Assembly (NCBI GenBank): GCA_013397115.1
Contig: VWZW01001414.1
Span: 372,001-436,000, forward strand
DNA from: Edolisoma coerulescens
Lineage: Eukaryota; Chordata; Aves; Passeriformes; Campephagidae
Direction: 5' to 3'
DNA length: 64,000 bases
The notes beneath the pieces were generated by a model, which worked only from the letters and a program-made list of their open reading frames with translations, searched no databases and had not been told where the DNA came from. Positions 38,941-52,400 of this stretch are shown in pieces (the first letter of the stretch is position 1; each line of letters opens with the position of its first letter). Position numbers and translations under genes: made by a program.

Positions 38941-41900
38941 ATATTGACATTTAAGACACTGCTTCACACAGTTTGATGTTGTTACACCCATGAGAATGGA
39001 TTACAAACAGGATCAATGGGTTCTTCATGACAGATAATTGAGTCCAAGTGGGTTTGAACAGTTGTGAAGCGAATATTTATGGACTGAGAGATCTATTTTT
39101 GGTAAGAAAATAAGATGGAGTGTGTGACCAAGAACAATATCCTCGGAACGTGACAACCCCGAGGCATTTACCCAATCATGAATCAGCATTTTATTTTCTT
39201 TGCTTTAGGTTGGGTGTGTTTGATGTTAACAATTCCCAGAAAGGCTGAAGCTTCTTCTTTCTTTACATCTATCTTATCTCAAAGTGTATCTTTTGAGCTG
39301 TCTCTGGTCCTTGTCTCACTGCACACAAGGATCTGTAGCTCCAGTTAAATGACAGTTAAATCTTGAGCCAGCTGGCTTATTGGGTTTTTATTTTATTTTC
39401 ATGTTTGAGCTAGTCTAGCAGTCTGGATACTCCCATTGCATCCTGCTCTGTCAGTACTTCTGTAGACACGTAGCATTTTTGGTCACCGACCAGTTTTTCC
39501 TCTCAACACATCTGCCTGCGTGGTGAGACACATGGGCAGGATCTTTGTGTCACCCTGCTGAAATAATAAACTGATCTCGTTTGTTCACATAAAAATAACA
39601 TTTCTTTGGGTTTTATAAATCCCACTTTACAGTGAAGTAATTTAACATCTGCTTATGGGAACAATACATTCCAAGGGTTCTTTGTCTGAATGGCTCTGTT
39701 TTGTTTCTTATAACATATTCATGCTCTAGATTGTAGGCTATTATCTTCTCTGATAAAATGCACCAGAAGAATTTTCTTGCTAGGTTTTAATGAGCTCCTC
39801 ATGAATTGTTTCAATATGCCAGCCAGGAGGTCAGTGAACAATATATGGACAGAAGCTACAAGGGGTCTTGGAAAATTTCAGATATTAAGAAGTTCTCTCA
39901 TTTTTAAATTTAAATATGGGGAAATGTTGAAGAACTGAGAAGAATTTTTAAAACTTTTAGTTTTTAAACATTTCGCGCAATCTATATTTAGGTGCAGAAG
40001 AAAAATGTTAAAAGTTAGGAGTGTAATTACCCTGTTCAGTGTCTCTTGTTAGGTGATACAGACTTTGCTATTAAAACAATTATTAGGCAAGAGCAAGAAA
40101 CCAGAATTATTCTTCATACCTTTGCTTTTCTGAAAGTTCCTGATTTCTTTAACCTTTGCAGCGGGGCAGCTGGCTCTGTGCTCGCAGTTTAACAGTTACA
40201 GCAGGCTTTTGGAATTTGGGAGTTGTGTGTTTGAAGTGCCTTGAGCTGCAGAGAGGCTGAAACCCAGGTCAGCTCTGTCTCAGTGATGTTCTCATCCCTG
40301 ATCTCTCTGGAGGTTGTTGATGGCAAAACCCCCGTTGAGCCCAAAGGGGCCACAATTTAAGCAAAAGTCTGAACAATTAAAGAATATCTGCTTCATTCCT
40401 CATTCTCTAAACATGGTTCATACCTACCACCAATACCTCCCTGATTTGCTTTGGTCAGTCCTAAAACCACAAGGAGAATAACCCAAATGCAGTTTTAGCT
40501 TAGTGTGCTCAGTTGTGATGTGGGTTATTAATGGGAGATATCCTTGACTGACAGTTTTAGTGCTGACACTCATGGGTGGCTCTGCTGTGTCCGCAATGAA
40601 TTGTTCGGCCTTAAAAGTGGTTTGGATTATTAATTTTTTTTATAAAGTGGTTCTTTGGGGTTGCTTACCTGAAGTTCAGAAATGAGAACACACATTTATT
40701 TCTGTGAGAGGCCATTTAATTTTATTGAGAATCTTTCATGGTGACAGAATCTGTGACAGGTTGTTAATGGTCTTTTAATATTGCTGACTGCATTTCATGA
40801 TTTGGGTTTTTGGCCTTGGTGATTAAATAAATAAGCCTAATGCCTCATTTCTGTATTTGGGTTACCAAGTGATCATTTTCAATATTTACACAGCAGCAAT
40901 AGCTCAAAAACACTTTGAAGATTAAAAGCAATCAGGAAATAAATATGTTTTATTAAAATTGTGCTATGTTAGTGGGTACTATTACACAAAGAGGATTGTA
41001 GAATATTATACTTTAATTTACTGAAATGTTGGAGTATAATTTCAAGCCTTTTACAGTTCAGCAACTTATTCCTATCCCAATTGCTACAAGTTTTGTTCTG
41101 AAATGTAGTGTGCTATAAAGCTTATCATAACATTTAGCAGATTTTTAAATATTAAAACATCCTTTGCTAAATTACTTTGTGCAGGTGCACAATTAATTTG
41201 TGTACTCAAATGCTCCAGTGTAACCTTTCCATTAATTGTAAGAGTAATACTGTCATTAATAAAACTAATTTTCCAGAGCAATAATTATAATGATTACATA
41301 GTAATAATTATTGTGTATCAGAATAATGTTAAATTATGGTGCCCTGTACTTCTAATATAAATGAGGCAGTCTTTGCAAAATAATGCCTTAATAAAGGTGA
41401 GTGTAAAAGAGGAAAGCTTAAAATGAGCCTCTTCCTGTTTTACTCAGAGAAGCTGAAATGTGAGGTTGAAAGGTCTTTGTGCCAAAAGGAAAATAATACT
41501 TGGGAATAAAGTGGTCATCCTTGAGTGGCATTGATGGTGGCTGGGGAGCAATATCCTGTTTCAGTCAAGTAAGAAGTCACAAAATCAAAAACTTTTACGT
41601 TTCCTTATTACTTGGCAGGGTGTGAGCTCTGGTGTCTTAGCAAAAAGCAGCTCAGGAAGTTGTTTTCCTGCTGTCTAATGGCTCTCTGGAGTTCGAACAG
41701 AAATTATTCATCTTCTCTTCACAGCCAGCTCTTTATGGTGATGCTGTTGAGTTTAGCAGCTCCTGTTGTTGGTGCCCTCCAGGGTCACAGGAAGCATCAT
41801 CTCCAGTTCAGGTGCTTGGTGTTGGAAGATGCTTGGTGTTCTTAAAACCATTTTAAGTCATTGATGAAATACTTAAAACTTGGGTAGATTGGTGTAAAAA

Positions 41901-42734
41901 TGTAAGAGCAGCCTCAAAATTTGAGTGCTGCTGTAACGAGCTTTGTGAAGATGTGTTCAGTATTAAAGGATAAGTGGTCAAGTTTCTTGAAAATTGAGTT
42001 AAATATTTGTTTTCTTTGTTAATGGAATTCCGTGACCAGAAGGTGTCTTTGTTATATATTAAAATCTCCCCAATTACATGTGAGATGTAATTTTAAAAAC
42101 CCCAAGCATTAATTTAAAATCATGTTTGATTGCATTATTTTTTTCGGTGTGAGTTTATAAGACTTTGAGTGCACAAGAACTCAGAGATCATGGCCTCTGG
42201 ATCAGCACTATTTCCCTTTCAGATTATAATAATAGAGAATCCAAAGGAGGATTATGAGCAAAATAAATATAAATTAAAAACTGAAAATAATTTAAATGAG
42301 AGCGAGTGACTGAACAGTGAAAGGATGTGAAATCTGACTGTACTTAGTGAGTTTTTAGCCTTTAAGAACCTAGGAAGGAATGGATTGGAAGACCCAGATG
42401 TGTGCTTACGTAAAATGGAACAGCAAAGCCCTCTCATCATTGCAGGGTAACTGAACCCAGGGATGTCAAAGGTGACATATTTCAATTTTCAAGTCAGTTA
42501 TCCTCTTGACAGTGAAATTATTTGGGAGCTTTTTTATCTTAAGTACATTTGAAAGCTCAGGGGGAATTTGAACGACTGTGAGGTTCTGTGGGATGCTGCA
42601 GGAGTTGGGTATTTTCACCAGTGGGTTGGATATTGGGATAATGCAACTCTAGAGTACAATATTTCAGATTTTTTTGTATGTGTTAAGATACAATTTGTTA
42701 AAACAAAAAAAAATCACTCACAAGGGGAAGGAAA

Positions 42735-42765
42735 AAAGAATAAAAAAATAAAATAAAATAAAGAA
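42735..42765 (+). repeat. A-rich low-complexity tract with AAATA units
   Basis: A-run followed by three AAATA/AAATAA-type pentamers (AAAATAAAATAAAATAAAG). A simple low-complexity repeat, not linked to a recognisable retroelement body. Confidence 0.85.
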
Positions 42766-43967
42766 ATTGCTGTGAATGAATCATGAAGACACTGGCACAG
42801 AAGAAACTGAAGCAGGATTTTAGTGGGTCATAAACTCACTGCTGGCCAGCCGTGCACCCCGATACCAAGGCAGAGATGTGTTAGCAATTATTACTGTGTT
42901 TTTCAGGGAGATGTTGTGTGTTGAATTCTGCAGCTCTTCTTTTGGAATTTGGGAAAGAACTGAAGTGTTAAAGGTCTTTAAAGCACGATCTTGGAGTATT
43001 TTTTATGTCTCTTAAGCTGTGCCCAGGTCTCTTAAGGGCAGCTTGTGGCAAGGGAGAAATAACTCCCCAACAGTGCAGGTTTTTGGGTGTGTGAGGGGTA
43101 ACTGCTGCAAGGGGCTACCAACAGAAGAAATTAGGATTGTTTTACTGGGTTTCCCTTTTCCCCACAGTGCTGTAGATATTCCCTGAGTCCTCTGTGAGGA
43201 GATGGGACAGGAGCCCTGTGAGGCTCCACCGTGATTTTCATTTTATGGTTTCAGAGATTCTAGAGCTGGGAGGAGGATTGATCCTTAAAAATTCATGTGC
43301 TGGGGGACCAGTGGGAAACTCTAATTCATAACTGCTGATGTACAGAGTGGCAGCAGTGGGCTGGGTTTGCCCTGAGGCTCGGGGCAGTGCTGATGTCCAC
43401 ATTTACTGCACCGTTTCACTGCTCATTTGATGGCTGGGGCTCTGAGAGAAATGATTTGAAGAATCACCTCTGTACTAAGACAGAATAAATTAATATAACT
43501 GGTCTGCCCTGGAGGGTTTAGGTGTCTTGACCAGATTTCTTTTTCTGTTCAGTTCCAGGAAATGCTGAAATATTTTTCTTTTTTTTTTCTTTTTTCCATT
43601 TTATTTCCCCCACTGGCATTTAATCATGTTTCTAGATCATATTTACATGTAGGAGGCTGGTTTCAGAGTGGAAAAAGAGAGTTGCTTGACTGGCCTAGGG
43701 AATTAAAAAAACCAAACCAAACTCATGAGAAGAAAAGGCAGTAACTGGAAGCACAGTATTAAGATTTACTGTAGAACTAGTTAAAAAGGGATTTTAATCA
43801 GAAAGCTTTGCAGTCTTTTTCCAAGGATAATGAAATGCAGCAGCAGGGCTTTTCTGATTTGCTTTTAACTCTTTAGTTGTTTTTACAGTGAAAAACAACT
43901 GTTATAAATGTTGGACATCTTGAGACTGGAGCAACAACAAACATAATTTGATAGAATATTAAAGAAT

Positions 43968-44045
43968 CATAGAATCATTTTGCTTGGAAAGGATCTTTAA
44001 GATCATTGAGTCCCACCATATTCCACTAAGGTTTGGGGGTTTTTT
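43968..44045 (-). mobile_element. Short CR1 LINE 3' end, reverse orientation
   Basis: Starts with 'ATCATAGAATCATTTTGC', the reverse complement of the CR1 tail, then 'TTGGAAAGGATCTTTAAGAT' and 'CATTGAGTCCCACC'. About 80 bp are recognisable before the similarity is lost in a T-run near 44040. Confidence 0.88.
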
Positions 44046-46002
44046 TACTGCTAATCTGAACTTTGAATAATAGGCAGTCTTGTCCCAGAAAAATTTTCTT
44101 TTTAGTTAAGATGAAAACCTTCTTGCTTCATCACAAAAGATACACAAATGCAGGGAGGACTGGCAAGATGCAGTTCACTGCTTGCCAGATTAACAAAAAT
44201 GTTCTCTTAAAAAGAAGCCAGTAGGAATTTTTGGAAGTGATTCTTAAACAGCTCTGATGCAATTTTTCATTGCATACCCTAAGCAGGGAAAATTATAAAG
44301 CCCCCTCTATTTACAGATTGAGGAAACAACTCAATGTGTTTGTACAGCTGTGGTTTCTAATTATGATAATTATTAATCACGTGGACTTTGTTTGCAATAG
44401 GCATTATTAGATGGAGGCAGTAGGTAATATTCTTAATATAAAGCAATTTCAATACAAACATACTTTTGTCAAAATATGGTATTCCTTGCTGTATTACCAC
44501 TCCCTTTTCCCCAGAAGCATGTCCTAGATAACAAAATCAACACACTTCAGTCAATGCAGTAACAGAATCAACATAACTACAGTCAATGATACTGAAGGAG
44601 CTGAACATTTTTATTCTTGATGGTATTTACCATAAGTACTTTAAAACAAGTTTTACAGGACAGCAGGATAATTTTTCTTACAAAAATAAGCATTTTATTG
44701 CTTGTGATTACCCTGACTTTTGAACCTCTGCAGATTATCCAAACTATTTTGTGGAGAAATGAACGTCCTGTGCTTATGATTTTGACCTCAAAAGCCCTAA
44801 AATTTAATTGTAGGGGAAAGTTGCTTGTTTTTCTAATGTTTTAATTGTTTTTTTCAATGGTGCTGTGTGACAGTGGCTCATTACAAAGGGTGGTTATATT
44901 GACAATGAAATTTCAATTTGAGCAGAGTCAGTCCTGAGGTAAGATTCCTCTCAATGGAAGACAGAGAAATTAAAGAAGGAAGCCTGCCCAAAAGGGCTCT
45001 GTGCACACTGACTGTGTATTGAGCTCATTCTCCCCCAGCACTGGGAGGAGGTTCTGGTCACAGGGATTGATGGAATTGCCCATCCCTGCCTGTGCAGAGA
45101 AGTTTGGGCACTGCTCTGCTAAATGCCTTCTTTTAAATAGCTGCAAGCATCTTCCCGGGTTCCTTGAAAGCAGTTCTTGTGCTGGAATGTGTTTGAATTA
45201 ATCATCCCCCGAGAAAACATTTGTACCTTCTACTCCTAAATTAAAGCACAGGCTCCTTTTATTGCAACTGAAATGGCTTTTAGCTACAATGAATGATCCT
45301 CAGCAAAACCAGGATTAAATTACAAAAAGGAACAGGTTCATGAACTTCTATAACTACTGGTAATTCCCACTTTTTTCCTGTAACCCAATCTCCAAACTGG
45401 CTCTGCGTCCATCTGCATGGAAGAATTTTCCCTGCAGTGTTGAAAGGAGCTGTGTGAGTCCTCTCCTTGAACACCCCAGGGGTAGGAAATGCGTGGTGGG
45501 TGGCTGCCTGCACAGTGTGTGACTCCAAAGGAACATTTGCTCACATCTTCCACTGCAGCCTTTCAGGCTTTCAGTTCATGGAGTTTGTGCCTGAGACACT
45601 GGGAGTGCAGTTTAGGTTTTTGTTACAGCCTCTGAGATTTGAAAGTTCGTAGCTTTTTATTTATAAAGAATATATTCTTTATTTTCCCAATCCAGAACAG
45701 TGCAAATGCTGAATAGCTGTAACATAAAAGTTAGACTTGATATTTTTCTTTCCAGCCATTTCCTGTGCAATATGTGATATACTCTAGGTGATGCTGGTAA
45801 GAGTTAATCATTGAGCAGAGCTCTGCTGAGACAGTTAGGAAATGTATATAAATGATGAACCTAAAAATATCCCTGATTTTCACAAGTTAGCACTGCAGAA
45901 CAATTAGGCTGTGGTACTATAAAAGGAGAACTCTCAGCTAAGTTATTCCCAGTAGTAAAAAGAAATCTTGTGGATAGGGTGCAGTTTTGGTGGCAGAAAC
46001 TA

Positions 46003-46023
46003 CAGGAGCTGCAGCAGCTCCTG
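46003..46023. repeat. 21-bp perfect palindrome (odd, one central base)
   Basis: CAGGAGCTGC, A, GCAGCTCCTG: the ten-base arms are exact reverse complements around a single A at 46013. It is GC-rich within an AT-rich surrounding. Confidence 0.95.
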
Positions 46024-46820
46024 GGTGCTGATTTTCACCATCAAAACTCTTTCTAACTCCCCAGATTGAAGTTGGCGTAATTCCAACAGCACTTATTTTC
46101 CAATTGTTAAGAGTATATTGAGTTTTGTGCAATTTGGGTTGAGTTTCATTATTTCCTAGCCAGCTTGTGCTTCCCCTTGGCAAAAGTCTGTGGTGTCAAT
46201 CTCCAAACTGTGTGTAAATGTGCTGGTATTTGGGTTTTGGGGGGAAGAATGCCTAAGAATTACTAATAATCTGGTTTTTTACGTGAGATATCATGTGTAA
46301 AATGCACCACAGACATTTCTATCAGGTTCCACCCCCACAACTATGCGGGTTTTAAAATAAAAAAAGTGATTATGGCACACTGAACTCAGTAGCTAGAAGA
46401 GACACCGACAGACCAGTGAGAGAGCCTTGCAGAACGCTGGTAATTTTTAGCACTGTCTGTTTGTTGAGGTGGCAGTTCTTGCACCAAAATTAGATTAAAT
46501 CTTAATTTGGAATAAAACAAGTGGGCTAATTTTGAAAAGCACTGTAGATCCATATGCTACAAGTGATTTTAATGTGTCACCAGAGAGTGTCCCCGTCTCT
46601 GGGAATTGCTGGGGCTTTGTCCTTGGGGCGCTGGGAGAAGTTTGCTGATCTCTGCTGAGCTGAAGTGCTGTGGCCTCAGCTCCTCGGTGTAAATCACAGC
46701 TCTGGGAAGCTCCTCTGGAGGGGGGAGGAAAGAACAACTTGTACTTGTAGGAGGGAGCGAGGCTCTTTTATCGAGGTGCTTTGACCCTGGAAGAGAGCGA
46801 TGAAAGAGAGAGGAAAAGCA

Positions 46821-46855
46821 GGGAGGGGAGGTGGGGGTGTCCTGGCTGGGAAGGG
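46821..46855 (+). other. G-run cluster, candidate relaxed G-quadruplex
   Basis: G3, G4, G5, G3 and G3 runs follow one another with spacers of 1, 4, 10 and 2 nt. The 10-nt spacer exceeds the usual 7-nt limit, so only a long-loop quadruplex is possible. The G-rich strand is the PRKCA sense strand and would be in the nascent RNA. Confidence 0.5.
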
Positions 46856-49399
46856 AGCAGCTCCATCCTCTTCCACTGGAGCTCCCTTTATCCAGCTGCT
46901 GTGGGAAAGCGCCCGGGGAGCTCTGCATGGACAGGAACAGTTTGGTTTCATTCTTGGGCGTGCTCTTGTATTTTCTAATTTTCACTGTCCGTAATTGGGG
47001 TCACACTCTGAAGAGATCCAAGTAGCTCACGGATTTTTCTTCAGCCTTTGGAAAAGACAGGATTTGTCTTGAAGTAATCAGTGATCTCAGGGAACATGCA
47101 TTATCTTAATATTCTCTCAATAAATTAATTAATTGATCTGATTTTTCTAGCAGCCCAATGAAACTTGATGCAAACAGATTTTAGAGCGATGGCATATTGC
47201 CCGTGCTGAAAAACCAAATCCTGATGCTTCTGTTGAAGTTAACACGATGCCAGTCATGATTCCCTTCATAATTTGATTTTTGCTGTTCCCTTTCAAATAA
47301 ATTAACTGTAGCAAGGCCTGTGTAATTAATGAACCTCAGTCCTTGAAGTACCAGTGATCATTGGCTGAGCTCATAAACTAAAGGCAGAAGCATATCATAA
47401 ATTCTGGTAATGAGAACTTAATAGGTGGAAGAGGCAGAGATTGATTTATTCCTTTTCCTTTCTGTCCCCATGAGAAGGGTACCTGCTGAACTGAGGCATG
47501 AAAGGATTGTCTCAGTGTTGGGAAAACCATTGTAATCTGTAACAAAGCACCTTCAGGTCTGTTTCTATGGCAACAGGAGCATCAGACCAGCAGAGAACGG
47601 ACCAGAAAGGAGATAAAAGCCTCTACAAAAATAGTTGTAAGAAGTGTCTGCATAGCTTTGGCTACTTTTCTTTCTTTTTTTAGAAAAGGAAAAAAAAAAT
47701 AAAAGAAAAAACCCAAAACTTGGAGTTTTTTGCAAGCTGGTTATTACAGTTATTTAGGTTAGACCCTATTGGCACTGAAGGACTGGTAGCAAATTATTAA
47801 CTTCAGGGACATTAATTTGAAAGAGTTTATAAAAAAGTCTCAAATCTAAACTTAACAGAAGCAGTATAATTTGTTAAAGTGATTTCTATGTAACCCCTCT
47901 TATAAAGGAATTTTCTGAATCTGAAGGTCTTCGTTCTTTTTTATAAAAGTTACAATAAGATGAGAAATGATCCATCTTTGGTCTGCAAATGGCCTTTTTG
48001 CCTATCCCATCTAATTGCTTTATTATCATTAGGTTTTGCATTTGGTGTCTAATTACAATGATGTGAATTGTAAATCACAGACTGGAAGTTTGTGGGGTCA
48101 GTATTCTTCCTTGTGTTGCCAGAGATTGGGTAAAAATAAGTGAAAAGGAATGAAAAGCTTTTTCCTCCATCTTCCAGGTGGACTGTGGTCATTCCAGTGG
48201 GAAAAGTGGCCTGGAAAATCAGGCAGATGCAGTTTTAGAGTCTGATTTCTTGGAATGAAGAGCAAACTATGATTGATTGGGCTGGGGCTCTAGTGAGCAC
48301 CAGAGAATGGCTCCTTTTAGTGGGCTTGTACAAGTAGAGATGTATAAAAATTCTGATATACCCTGTCCAAAAATAGGATAAAAAGCAACCTGACTGCAGC
48401 GATGAGGTTTGAGGGAGTTGGGAACAGACGGGCACAAGAATATATAGAAAACCTATGTTATATAGGCCATGCATAAATACATGGCGTGTTCATGGAGAAG
48501 GTTCTTCATTTCTTTGTCACAGGTTTTTTCTAGAATAGGTTTCTAGAATATTTTTTCCCCCCGAGAATCATTTGAAATCTGGGATTATCTCAAATTATTG
48601 TTTCCTTCCTGTGAAAATTATTTGCATTTAATTAAAGATAATTTGCGTCCTACAATCCTAGCAGGCAACAGGAAGAAGACCTGGGTATCACTTTTTATAA
48701 ATAGCTTTGTGAAATCCTTCCTTGGTCAAAATCCACTTTTGCTTCCCAAGGTCTGTATTAGCACCTACAGACTGACCTAGTAATAAGTAGAGCTGTTGTA
48801 TTGTTAAATCTAAAGCCTGAAGTCCAATTCCTCAATGCATATTAATGGAATTCCTTTTTTTAAAAGCTTTTTACTTCCCTTAAGAAAAAAAATAAGAACT
48901 TTAATAGACAAAAACTTTGATTTTTGTAGTTGTTCTCAAATTTTTAGGGTATTTTTTGTCATGTTCTACCAAAATTTAGTTGTCAATATTGAGATTTAGT
49001 GAAGTCAATCCTCTGGTTTAATACCAAATAGGAGTGAAAATACTTTGGTATTTCGACTTTGGGAGAGGCAGAACCAAAAAAAATAGAAGGATAGTTAAAA
49101 AAACCCCAAACCCAACAGAAATGAAAGCAATCCTGTAACTTTTAGGAGAAATGTCTAAATCCCTCAGAGTTTTGTTTAACATCTGCTACTTGCCTCTTCG
49201 TGTGCCAAGAGCATGATTGGACCATTCAGGAAAATAAAAAGAACTCTGCAATCAACAGACTTTGTTCAATATTCCTGCAGAAGGGGACTCTCCATAAATA
49301 ATATGAAAGGCTTTGGTCAAACACAAATGGGTTTATATTTAACATGTTTTATTTAGAAACCTGCCCACACAGAGGTAAAATTAAGAGAAATAAAACCAC

Positions 49400-49416
49400 T
49401 TTTTTTTTTTTTTTTT
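49400..49416 (+). repeat. Poly(T) run, 17 bp
   Basis: Uninterrupted T17 followed by AAATTTTC. No SINE or processed pseudogene body is recognisable on the complementary strand beside it. Confidence 0.95.
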
Positions 49417-52400
49417 AAATTTTCTGGAAGCGCATTATAGAAGAGAGGGGTAGAAAATGTTCTATTCTCCCATTCCAGACTAATCCTTTGCTCTTCTGTG
49501 AGAAGGTACAGCTGTTTACTGATCTTACAAGCTCAAATCAAATCAAAGTGGTTCCCAGTGCTTTGTGCTTGGCAGCAGCAAAGCCCCGGGGTCAAACGAG
49601 GAGACAGCTCCTGCACCAGAACAGACCCCAGCTCCTCCAGGCTCCTCACAAGGAGTTCTGTACCTAAATCAAGTCGCTTCAGTGACATAACAGTCCAGAA
49701 ATGGCTCCTCTAATAAAAGTTTATTTTCAAGTAGTTCTAAAATAAATGAGGAAAAAAGTGGCATTTTATTTTTTCCCACTTGAGCTGTCCTCGCGCTGCA
49801 TTTCATTTTCCTGTCGCTCTGCTCCTGCCACAGCATCCCTTCCCTCAGGTTCATCACTGCTTGTTTTGCCAATACTCTTGGGATACACTCCAACAATTTG
49901 GGCTATTACTCACTGCAATAAAAGACCAATGCATCTTAATCAATACAGACTTCCAAAAATTAAACATTTCCTGAAGCTGGGGTTCAAAAGGATCACATTA
50001 AAAATCAAGTTCCTCCTTCACAAGCAGCAGATTTTTTTTTTGTCTTCTGAGAACGTCACACATGAAGGTATCTGAAATATGAGATTTATTTTTTTTAATT
50101 AAGGCCTTTTGGCAAAAAGTGCCCTACTCTAAAGGGGGTGTGGAATTCCTCATCCATGCACACACAGGCGTGTGCACGCGGATATTGTTCATTTTCCATG
50201 CTCATTACTGTTTGTGTTCCCCAGCAGAGCCAACAGGAGCTGCAAGGAGGCCCTTGGTGCTTCTGAAAATTAGGTTAATAAATCATCAGCATCTGATGTG
50301 GGAGTTTGTGAGGGTGTTCTATGCTGTTTAAAATACAAGATATTTGCTGTTTGCACTGGCTTTTTGTTATGCAGTTGAGTGTCTACTTGAACATAAACAT
50401 CACCATACATCTACAAGTATTTGTGGTGTATATTTATTTTAAAACATTGCAGTTCCACAAACACCTGGGTGGAAAAAACCTGCAGTACTGAAAGTTATGT
50501 GGCTCAGCATTCCACTTTTAAGAAATCACTTGTTTATCAAGGGAGAGCTCAGTAAAAATGTGAACTGCTCTGGATTGCAGGGACCAGCAGCTGAGTTTTG
50601 CAGAACGGGCTGAATGCAAGGTACTGCTTTGGAAATCTAGAGAGTGGAGAGAAATCCAGGAAAAGGTCTGGCAAACAGTGGGTTTCCAAGCATTTCTAAC
50701 ATTAGTACAAAATTTGCATCTGAGTCAGTGGGAGTCTTTGGTGCTTAATGAACTGTGCTTGATTTACAAACTTGGTATTTAAACTGTTTCTTTAACACAA
50801 AAATAAAGAGCGAGTGAGATTTACAACTGCAGTAAAAACTAAAAAGATGCCAAATAAACTGTGCTGCATCTATTCCACTCAGAGCCCTCAGGAAAACGTT
50901 GATTATACAAAAGTGTTCAGTGCATTTCCTATGAACTCCCAGGCAGGAACAGCTCTGGCTTTGGTGGTGAAGGCAGGAACTGCTGTAGAAACGATAGGGA
51001 ATGATGCCTATAAAACCAGATAAAAAATTTATAGTTCATTTAGTAGGAAATGGAATTTGAGATGCTGCCGTGGGTTTAGGGTGTCCTCCTGCAGTCCTTG
51101 GGATTTAGGAGGCTCAAATAACCACAGCAAGGAGAGATTTCTTCTGCAGGTGAAGAACTGGGATCTCTGCTGGGGACCTGCAGTCACCACCATGAGCTGG
51201 GCATTTGCTGCAGTTTATTTGAATAAATGTGCCCATAATTACCATCTATTTTGCCTAAATTACAGAGTTACGCCATCACCCCATCTTTTTTTTATAAGCT
51301 TTGCAGCTTTTGTGTATGTTTTATTCATTGAGATTAAAAAGAGGTGGAGTTGTAAATAAGGCCAGTGGCAGGAAACCGTTGGTTCAAAAAGCTTCCTAGA
51401 ATAATGATTTCAAAAAACAGACTAGAAAAAAACAGCTTTAACTGGATTTCTCCAGTCTTCCCAGCCTTGTGCAAAATCATCTGAGTATAGCCAGTTTTTA
51501 AAAGACTGTTAATGTTATTCTGACTTAAAAGATGATAACTTAAAAGTGAAGTCTGTCAATAAAGGGAGAAAACAAATAGGTAGTAATCAAAAAAACAAAG
51601 GAAAAAAAGAATTATGTCCTTGCTAATGATATTCCATAATTAGATCTCCTTAATGGATGGGTAGAATAATCTATTTAATTGTAACTCTAGTTTTTGATAG
51701 ATTACTGTGCCTTATTGTATTATGTCCCTGTAATGAAAGAACCAGCATTACTTTTGTAGTAAATAAATGTTTCTCAGAATGTGTTTTTCAATTTTTTCAA
51801 TTTACTCATCATTTATGTAGGGCCTTGTGAAGTTTTTCCTTATTCTTTCTAATGAGGCCAATCTTTTGATCCTTTGATAGAAATTGCCCCAGTTTCTCCG
51901 TTATGCAGCAAAGGTTTTGGCCCTATATATTTTCAAGTAGATGCTTCTATTTAGTGATTTGTCCTTTACTGGCAAGCCTTACGTTGAAATGTTCTTTATC
52001 TACAGCCTAATTAAACTAAACCATATACCATCTGTGTCTAGTTCAATTAAAACAAATTGGACAGATTGACCTCCTTAATACTCTTCAAAGTGTTTTATTA
52101 GTCTGCAGAGTCCCTTCAAGATAACTTGTTACCTCCTGAGACAATACTTGCTGTCTGCTTGAAAAAAGCTGGGGGAAAAAATGCCAGTCTGCATGAAAAT
52201 AAAATAAAAAAAATTGTTCATCTTTGCATTTAAAACCAAAGAAAAGAGTAAAACCCCTGTGGAGGTACCTCAGGTGGAAAGGAGCAGTACAACCAGTCCA
52301 AGCAGTCTTTGACACCCTTCTTTAATGGGCATTTCTCCTCAGCTTTTATTCTCTTTGAGGTCTTTGCTGTGGGGTTTTCCTGGTTGGTTTGTTTGTTTTC

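Noticed and set aside
38770..38991. Minus-strand 73-codon frame across the PRKCA exon
   Set aside because: It is the antisense shadow of the true + strand exon, whose match to PKC alpha is unambiguous.
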